Source: Platerodrilus igneus (lineage: Eukaryota; Arthropoda; Insecta; Coleoptera; Lycidae). Taken from it: DNA of 64,000 bases. Below the pieces are notes generated by a model. The model searched no databases, was not told the DNA's origin, and was given only the letters and a program-made list of their open reading frames with translations. A program made the translations under genes and the position numbers. Shown here piece after piece: positions 56,711-64,000 of this stretch (the first letter of the stretch is position 1; the number at the start of each line of letters is the position of its first letter). The stretch is from contig JARFIW010000942.1 of the NCBI GenBank assembly GCA_036346225.1, forward strand, positions 2,315,001 through 2,379,000, in the 5' to 3' direction.

Positions 56711-56967
56711 TAATGTGGTGATTTCCTGTTGCTTTCCACATCGCGGTAGTGTGTTTTAGACTGCCATACCGACCCCTAGGGTCTCTGCTAATCTAAATAC
56801 TGAAAGAGCTGCTGCCCTCTTTCGGAGACCTGTCTTAGTCTGATTCCTCACTAACGACCCTACTACTTTGGTTGGACCTCTAGTTTGGCTCTTTAGCTCA
56901 TTAGAACACACAAGCCATTTCGCCTGTTCTAGTAATCTAGAACTTTGGCAAGGTGCAGGTCCATTCG
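56711..56967 (-). pseudogene. LINE-A copy 3, 5' region beyond the SINE
   Basis: Contains CTGAAAGAGCTGCTGCCCTC (compare CTGAAAGGCTGCTGCCCC near 50,075) and, on the minus strand, ATGGACCTGCACCTTG and GAGCTAAAGAGCC. Both also occur at the start of copy 4 (57,590-57,680), confirming shared LINE-A 5' sequence. Confidence 0.65.
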
Positions 56968-57079
56968 AAATGAATTTTACGCTTATGTTAATTTTATTTC
57001 TAATTTGGTATCTCATTTATTACTAAAATAAATTACTAGAATTACATAAAAATTGCTAGAAATTAGAACATGTTCTATT

Positions 57080-57521
57080 TCGTTAAAGTTGCACCGTGTC
57101 AATGAAAACTTGCTTGAAGGCATTCCCAGTATGTTGCATTTGTATTGAATTGCATCAAAATGCATACCCACTTTTACAAATGGTCATTCATTTGATAAAA
57201 TTCTTCATCACATGCATAATAGCGGCTGTATTCGTCGATATCAGCTCTAACATTGTCTTTGTGTGCTTGAATCGTCTCTGGAGCATTTGCGTAGACTTTA
57301 TCTTTAATGTAATCTTAAAGAAAAAGTCGAATAGTGTTAAATCGCACAACCTCGGCGGCCAATTGAAGTCTCCATTTTCCCACAATAGAATGAACCATTG
57401 TTTCACGAGCTGTGTGGCAGGTGTCTCCGTCCTTCTGAAAATAAACGTCGTCCAAAGGCGCGGATTTAAGACTGATTTTCGGGCGGGGGTATGAATATTT
57501 CATTAGAGGTTTCAAAGTCAT
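57080..57521 (-). pseudogene. Mariner-like transposase fragment
   Basis: The minus-strand frames read DDVYFQKDGDTCHTARETM (second catalytic Asp, QDGATCHTA block) near 57,430 and NWPPRLCDLTLFDFF (third acidic residue block) near 57,350, followed by a helical tail to about 57,190. One frameshift near 57,385 separates them. The first catalytic Asp and DNA-binding domain are absent. It fills the gap between two head-to-head LINE-A copies. Confidence 0.78.
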
Positions 57522-57587
57522 CAGTGCTAAGGGGTATTGAGGAAATGGTTCAGAAGTTATGAATTATGTGATTTTATATTTTCAAAC

Positions 57588-60072
57588 CATTCTGAATGGA
57601 CCTGCACCTTGACGAAGTTTTAAAATACTAAAACGCGTAGAATGGCTTGCGTGTTTCAGTGAGCTAAAGAGCCGAACTATAGGTTTAACCAGACTAAAGT
57701 AGGACAAACAGGTTGGAAGAATTTTGCGACAAGAACAATATAGCCATCACAAATATATTATTTCAACATCATGTTAGAAGACGACACACGTGGAAGATAC
57801 CAAGAGATATAGGAAAATATCAAATAGATTACATTATTGTTAGACAACGGTTTAGGAATCAAGTAAAAGACTATAGAAGCTATCCAGAAGCAGATATAGA
57901 CACTGACCACAACATCGTAATTATGAAGGCCGCTCTTAAATTAAAAAATTTGAAAAAAAGGGACGGAGAAAGGCAATTTGACTTTGAGAAGCTAAAAGAC
58001 AAAGATATTCACGAAAGATTTGAAAAAAAGTCAAATGAATTGATGAAAGATATCGGAAAAATTTCTGATACTAAGGAAGTAGAAACAAAATGGAATAATA
58101 TTACATCCAGTTTAGACATGGCGGCCAGAGATATTCTGAGGTATACACACAGAGGATATCCTGCTTTTAATAGAAAAAAGACGAAAATACAAAAATAGAT
58201 CAGACGAAACACGAAAACAGAGATACAAAGCCATCAAATGGGAAATTATTCGCAAATGCAGGAAAGCTAAAGAACAATGAATTGATGAAAAGTGCAAAGA
58301 AGTACAAACTAAGATGGAAGTAGGAAAGAGAGATGGAGAATACAAACTAATTAGAATGAATCCTACGGATACTGCCGTTTGCAAAAATATAAGAGACGCG
58401 GGAAGAAACGTCATTATAGAAAATGTAGAGGACGTGGGTAGATGGCAAGAATATATAGAGAATTTATATGCAGGACAGGAACTAACTGCATTAGAACAGG
58501 AATCAGACATTGAAAATGATGACTTGGAATATCTTATACTTAGAGATGAGTTTGAATTAGCATTAAAGAGTCTAAAAAATGGTAAGGCGCCGGGTAGAGA
58601 TAACGTGCAAGCAGAAACTCTAAAGGCCGCTGGATAAGCAGTAACAGAACGTCTGTTCCAACTTGTAAGCTATATGTATGAGACAGGCGAAATACTCAAA
58701 GATTTCAAACGTAACATTATAGTAACTGTACAAAAAAAAGGCGCGGATAGATGTGAAAATTTTCGAACAATAAGTTTGACAGTACACGTATCAAAAATTT
58801 TAACTAGAATTGTACAAAGACGAATGGAAAAGCGAGCTGAAGAAATACTAGGAGAAGCCCCATTTGGGTTTAGGTGAAGCTGTAGAAAACGGGAGGCTAT
58901 TTTAGCTCTGAAAGTGATAATGGAGAAAACAATAGAAAAAGGAGAAAGCGTGTATATAGGGTTTGTAGATATGCAAAAAGCATTTGACAATGTAAAATGG
59001 AAAAAAGTATTCGAAATACTCAAAAAAATTGAAATGATTTTTAAGGATAGACGGATTGTACATAGTTTATACAAAGAGCAAACAGCAGTAATAGAATTAG
59101 AGCAGGAACGTAGAGAAGTAAACATTAGGAAAGGGGTAAAAAAGGGATGTGCCCTATCCCCATTAATTTTTAACTTGTACATTGAAGAGGCAATGAATAC
59201 TGTCAAATGCAGAAAGACACTTTGAATTACTATGCAGGGACAAAAGATTGATATGCTTCGTTTTGCAGATGATATAGCGGTATTAGGATTAGCATCGACC
59301 AAAGAAGAGTTAAAAGCTGCTCTTAATGAAATGGAAACGGTTCTAACAGAGAGATACGGTATGAAAATTAACAAAAATAAAACTAAAGTTCTAGTATGCA
59401 AAAGGGGGGAAAATAATTCAAAAACAAGAATACAAATAGGTAACGAGAACTTACAAGAGGTTGAGGATTTCTGCTACGTAGGAAGCCAAATAACGCAAGA
59501 TGGAAAAAGCACAAAAGATATAAAACAAAAGGTAGCACAAGGTCGTGCTACATTTAATAAGAAAAAGCAACTACTGTGATAAAAGATAACAAACATAGAA
59601 ACAAGGAAAAGATTGCTTGCAACATATGTGTGGGGCACAGCATAGTACGTCTATGAACTAGGGGTAGGAGGAAAAGCACACAGAAAGAGATAGAAGCCTT
59701 CTGGAATGTTGTGCTTCAGATGTATGAGGATGGTAGCATGGACAGACAAAGTTAATAACAAATAGGTTATAGAAATAGTAGAGGAATAAAGATATCTGTG
59801 GAAAACAAAAAAAATAGAATGATATGATACGTTCTAAGGCATTTTTGGGAAATAGTACGGGATATATTGCAAGCAGAGATAATGGAATAATGGAATAATG
59901 GAATAATGAGGAATAATGAGGTACAGGTATACCGAGATTAAACTTTTGCATGCAGATAGAGATAGATGCAGACTGTGCAAATTTTAAGAAAATGTGAAGG
60001 TTAGTTCTGAATAGGAAACAATGAAGGTACGCGTCTAACCAGTTCCAGGACTGAAGACCTATTGATGATTAT
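57588..60072 (+). pseudogene. LINE-A copy 4: endonuclease and reverse transcriptase, internal 5' deletion
   Basis: The 5' UTR-like start (57,588-57,705) is joined directly to the second half of the endonuclease (LEEFCDKNNIAITN, RDIGKYQIDYIIVRQRF, DTDHNIVIM), so its first half is deleted. The linker and RT follow: GRWQEYIENLYAGQELTAL, KSLKNGKAPGRDNVQAETLK, ENFRTISLTVHVSKILTRI, VYIGFVDMQKAFDNVKW, KGCALSPLIFNLYIEEA and LRFADDIAVLG (59,258-59,290), catalytic motif intact. Stops occur at 58,636, 58,877 and 59,225. The 3' end resembles copy 2 (TTCCAGGACTGAAGACC near 60,045). Confidence 0.88.
59880..59920. repeat. AATGGAAT / AATGAGG short tandem repeat
   Basis: GGAATAAT repeated about five times inside the 3' part of LINE-A copy 4. 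Confidence 0.9.
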
Positions 60073-60492
60073 AGTTTCAGAATAGAATACGTTTTTTTTT
60101 ATATAAATAATAGGAGATTGTTTATAAAGGCTGCTTATTAAAAATAGCCGAACTTGTGATTTAGTGCAGTACAATCTTACTTATGAGTAGTAGAAAACCA
60201 TTGAAAGAAATCTAAATATTTTACTAGATATGTTTTATTTTGTAGTGTACTCATATTGTATTCAAAACCAATAATAAAAATATGTTACATTCATTTAATT
60301 GAGATAGGGGGAAGGGGTCGTGTGTCACCCCTATCACCCACCGCCACTAGTTGCCCAGATCCATAGCTTTAATTTAAAAAAAATTGTCAGTATAGTTCGG
60401 TTACGTGATCCATTCACTGTACTGGTTGAACCGGCAGTATTTTTAAAAAAGTATGACCCAATTAGACTACCAGCCCAAAAACCGAAGCAAAC
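60073..60492. other. No gene seen
   Basis: Spacer between LINE-A copy 4 and the LTR of the third gypsy element. A short open frame at 60,320-60,517 has no recognisable domain. Confidence 0.4.
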
Positions 60493-60552
60493 TGTTGTGG
60501 CGGACTTATTTATGTGAGGCTAAGTTGGGATACAATGTATTTTCTAAGCATT
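60493..60552 (-). repeat. 3' LTR (start only defined) of Gypsy-3
   Basis: TGTTGTGGCGGACTTATTTA and the next 40 bp match 63,941-64,000 with several differences. This is a direct repeat flanking a minus-strand integrase, as expected for LTR ends. The LTR's other edge cannot be set, because the right copy is cut by the window. Confidence 0.72.
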
Positions 60553-62389
60553 TTGGCGGGACTAAGCGTCGACAGTTGGTGGCTGTGGAGAATACATGAG
60601 ACCTGAATCAGCAAGGGGTATAAGGTAATTAAAAGGTAATCAACGTAAAGACAGCTGAAAGAAAAATATTTATAATATAATAACAAATAAAACTCGATAA
60701 ACTTGAATAATACCTTTGCTTATATTCAAAATGAATGTTTTCAATTTGTAAAAGATAACATTTATATGTTTACATATAAATAAAAATAAGGTTTGTGAAA
60801 CTAAAGAATTTAATACTTTGCAGTATCTAAGTTACTCTAATTTTTAATAAACATTCGACTCTAGACTATTATCGTGAAGTCATTCTTAAGGAAAAAAACA
60901 CAATATGATTAGGATGGTAAAACTTGCTATTAAAGTACCAAAAAAATAAACAGGAATTTCATGAAACTCTTGCTTTACATGTCATTATTTAAATCGTAAA
61001 AGCCCTAATGTTTAGTAAGATCACTTGCTTTTATTTTTAGATTAAATAAAAGATAAGATATTTATGTAGGCAGAAAACAAAAGGCATTTAGATTAAATAA
61101 TAGATAAGATATAAAAATACAATTTGATTACTTAATCAAACACAAACTAATAATTTCCTCTATATAGGCAAAAGACAAAAGAGATACCTGTAAGCATGGT
61201 ATTAAATACCTGACATAGTTGGTTATGTCCAGTAAGACTAGAGTTCTTTCAACCATATGTTGAAAACAGACAGATAACAGGAACCAAAGACAGCTGTGGT
61301 AACCTTTGACCATAAGTGAATTTAAAGTACCGTGTGGATTCATCATTTTTACTGATGTCACTTCAGGATGAAGTACGCTTTTTAAAATCTTCTGAATTAT
61401 TAATGTGCGTAGTACTTATATCGAGACATAGGTAACTGGTACTTCCATTATAAACACGATGATCAGCAAAGCCATTTCGAAAGAACATCGTTGCTTAAAG
61501 CTGTACACAACAAGATAAGGGAGCATGTTCCGCACAAACATACTCGAGATAAGACCCCGGAAGAAGTGCTCGATACAACGTGTCGTTAACATTTCAAATA
61601 CCAGAAAGTGAAGTTATTGATATTGATATCAATTAAAACCCGTCAATGGTCAAGAATCAATTACACTACTTGTGTATTAAGCAAACTAGGACCAATAAAA
61701 CTAAACAGAGATTAACCGGTGACTTCTAAATATAATTATATTTAGTATAAGGGATTTTGTAACAGATACCTTGTTAACAAAATGAATCCTTATTATTTGT
61801 TTAACGAAAAACCAAAGCATTTATTCGGTATGACTTTTCATACTAAGGAAACTTATGTAATTGTATCATAAAGGAATATTAAATTTGTACATGTATGTTG
61901 GTTGCAGATAGTTTTTATAAACAAACTTTGTTTTTAAGAAAAGATTTTGGTTTTACAGTTGTAACATGCACAATAGAAAATTGGCAAGGTACACTGCCCC
62001 GGATCAAAAAGAAAAAAATATATGACTTTAAGAATATATTTTTTTGTAGAAACACAATACGTTAAAATTAAATGAAAAGAGAGGAGAATAAAAAATAAGT
62101 ATGTTAGAAACAAATTTCCATATAAAGAAAACTAAAAGAGAACAACAATGAGTAGTGTGATAATTAACGCGTACTAAACGTCACAAAGGGATACACAATC
62201 GGTGAAGTAAAAATCGGGTAGGTCATAATAGGTGAGGACTAGCCACTCATTGGTGACATGTTTAAGACAAAAAATTGAAAGAAAAAAAAGTTTAGAGGAA
62301 AAATAAAGTTATTATTGGTTATACGAAACGGATAACAAAAACATTAACAGAAAAAAGCAAGGGGGGGGGGGTTGATTATACAAAGAAAA
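60553..62389. other. LTR interior and decayed 3' portion of Gypsy-3, no frame seen
   Basis: Largely non-coding. A G11 run on the plus strand lies at 62,361-62,371. The rest of the 3' LTR and any polypurine tract should be here but could not be placed. Confidence 0.4.
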
Positions 62390-63310
62390 CTAATTTATAT
62401 CAGTACCAGTATAAGGTTTAAGGTCCTTGATGTGCCAATTATCCGTTTTCGATCCATCAGGATTAGTGAGATTATATACAAGGTTTGACAGTTTTTTACT
62501 AACAGTGCACCAGATATATTTTGATGCGAGCTTGGTGAAAAAACCATCTGCTGCACTAGATAAAATTTTGTTTGTTCTCCAGATAGTATTTCCGACTTTA
62601 AACGAATTTTCTCTGCGACGGAGATTGAATGTTTGTCATCCTTTTATATGCTAAATGAAGCTTATTACGGATTTCTTTAAAAAGAGCAAAAAGACCTTGG
62701 TGGTCAACGGCATATGCCTCTCTATCTTCTGGCATAACATCAATATCCTCTGAGGGTTTGCAAGACGAACTATAAAATTTACCAGAGATAGGTACATGAC
62801 GACCAAAGAGAAGAAAATTTGGTGTGAAACCAGTTACTTCATGTTTTGCGGAATTTATTGCGTACTGTATTTTAGACAAACTTTTATCCCATTTATTATG
62901 TGTACTAATGTATGACCTGATGACAGTGCCTACAGATTTATTTATCCGTTCAACAAAGTTACACTGGGTGAATACACTGCGTTAAACCACATTTTTTCTA
63001 TATTATATTTGGAACATACATTTTTAAAGACATGACCGGTCAACTGACTGCCGTTATCACAAATTATAAAGTGGGGTACGCCGTAAGTTAGGAAAACATT
63101 GTTTTCTAGATATTCTTTTATGGTATGTGCCTGAGCAGTACGTAGTGGGTGAAGTAATGTAAAACCAATCACGTATGACTAGTAGCCATTTCTGACCTTG
63201 TTTGCAATGAGGAAGAAGTTCAATAAGATCGAGAGCTAAAGTATGGAAGGGGAAATGCACATCTTTTTCCTTTTCAAACAACCCTAATGGTGCTGATAAA
63301 TTAGAAGCTT
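62390..63310 (-). pseudogene. Gypsy-3 integrase
   Basis: Minus-strand frames: LALDLIELLPHCKQGQKWL (first Asp, 63,245), HPLRTAQAHTIKEYL, FIICDNGSQLTGHVF (second Asp, 63,065), a frameshift, FVERINKSVG (Glu, 62,950), NKWDKSLSKIQYAINSAKHE, GFTPNFLLFGRHVP and a C-terminal domain. The C-terminus is readable in a shifted frame to TAG at 62,390: FKVGNTIWRTNKILSSA, YNLTNPDGSK, WHIKDLKPYTG, the usual gypsy integrase ending. Gag, protease and RT are absent between this and the 5' end, so the element is internally deleted. Confidence 0.88.
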
Positions 63311-63559
63311 CCTTTTTCTTTCATAGGTTTTTTTAAAACTACTACTCTTATGTAATAAAGTTCATATACAAGCTCTTCTATTAACAAATGACCTGCACTA
63401 AAATTATCTTCCATTTTAATAGTTATATTTATTTTCAAAACAACGAAATATTTTTTTTTGAAAATTCTTTTATTTTTATTTTAAGTTATTTCAATGTATT
63501 TATTTTGAAATTATTTGAATACGATACTAAATCGAACGTCGTTATAAGGAAATATTTAT
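63311..63559. other. AT-rich part of Gypsy-3, no gene
   Basis: No coding frame. It replaces the missing gag-pol region, so a large internal deletion lies near here. Confidence 0.4.
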
Positions 63560-63940
63560 AGAGAAATTTGTTGGGCGCCAGTTCTATGTAAAACAAATTA
63601 AAAAAAAAATCGATTTAAATTGTTGGCTAACGATAAATTTAGAAAAAAAGAAACACATGGGCGGCAGTGTGTTGTTGGGTATAGAAAAATTAAAAAAACG
63701 TTGGGGATAATTGTAAACAGAAAACGTCGAGCATAGAAAAATGTAAAAAATCAGTGTGTTTCTCTTTTTGGGCATCGGTGTGTATGCACGTAGTAAAGAG
63801 GAAAAAATGCGTTGTGCGTCAGTGTCGCCGGTGATGGGCGTTGGATGCCATGTGGCATTGTAGAAAAATTTGAAAAAAAGGAGACGTTGGGTGCCATGTG
63901 GCGTTGTAGTAAAATTTTAAAAGAAGAGACGTTGGGCGTC
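63560..63940 (-). repeat. Gypsy-3 leader with repeated primer-binding-site-like units
   Basis: On the plus strand, CGTTGGGYGCCA-type motifs (complement of a TGGCRCCCAACG primer-binding site) occur at about 63,569, 63,836, 63,885 and 63,930, with degenerate versions between. The last two full units are about 45 bp apart (each with ATGTGGC(A/G)TTGTAG and an A-rich stretch). The one adjoining the LTR reads TGACGCCCAACGTC on the minus strand. Confidence 0.65.
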
Positions 63941-64000
63941 ATGTGTGGCCGACTTATTTATGTGAGGCTAAGTCGGGATACAAAGTATTTTATAAACACT
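63941..64000 (-). repeat. 5' LTR of Gypsy-3, cut by the window edge
   Basis: TGTGTGGCCGACTTATTTAT onward matches 60,493-60,552. On the minus strand the LTR ends CACACA right before the primer-binding-site-like sequence. Confidence 0.75.

Noticed and set aside
63836..63940. Short regularly spaced repeats as a CRISPR array
   Set aside because: Eukaryotic context, degenerate units containing a primer-binding-site motif next to an LTR.

Overview
The window looks like insect nuclear DNA: AT-rich and intron-like, with very few host genes and a dense set of broken transposable elements. The only confident host gene part is the last coding exon of an odorant-binding protein (13,618-13,950, +), a family restricted to insects and close relatives. 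The species cannot be named from the sequence. No promoters, operons, CRISPR arrays or functional RNA genes are visible.

Layout. 1-9.1 kb: a decayed Ty3/gypsy integrase (+), a LINE reverse-transcriptase scrap (+), a jockey-type LINE with both ORFs (-), and a broken DDE transposase (+). 9.1-18.5 kb: mostly empty, holding the odorant-binding-protein exon and a BEL/Pao integrase scrap. 18.7-23.7 kb: a young, complete gypsy element (-) with about 99% identical LTRs but no reverse transcriptase domain. It sits inside a GC-rich coding-like block whose frame continues on both sides. 24-28.4 kb: a second gypsy element (+) with gag, protease, RT, RNase H and part of integrase, fused to a minus-strand LINE ORF1 (28.4-29.3 kb).

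30-50 kb is the most unusual part. A 9,540-bp element (39,986-49,525) has huge terminal inverted repeats (about 3.4 and 3.7 kb), termini beginning 5'-AG, and a perfect 6-bp target duplication (ATTATT). It splits a LINE endonuclease gene. Long inverted repeats, AG termini, a 6-bp duplication and family-B DNA polymerase remnants are Polinton/Maverick hallmarks. It carries two gene families I do not recognise, called X and Y here. A related, older copy at 30.8-36.2 kb has X, Y and a longer protein-primed-type DNA polymerase B fragment, but in a permuted order.

50-60 kb: copies of one AP-endonuclease LINE family, two of them head to head around a mariner-like scrap, and two copies of a tRNA-derived SINE with target duplications. 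60.5-64 kb: a gypsy element (-) running off the window edge, with a leader of repeated primer-binding-site-like units. Several elements nest in one another, so relative ages can be read from who interrupts whom.
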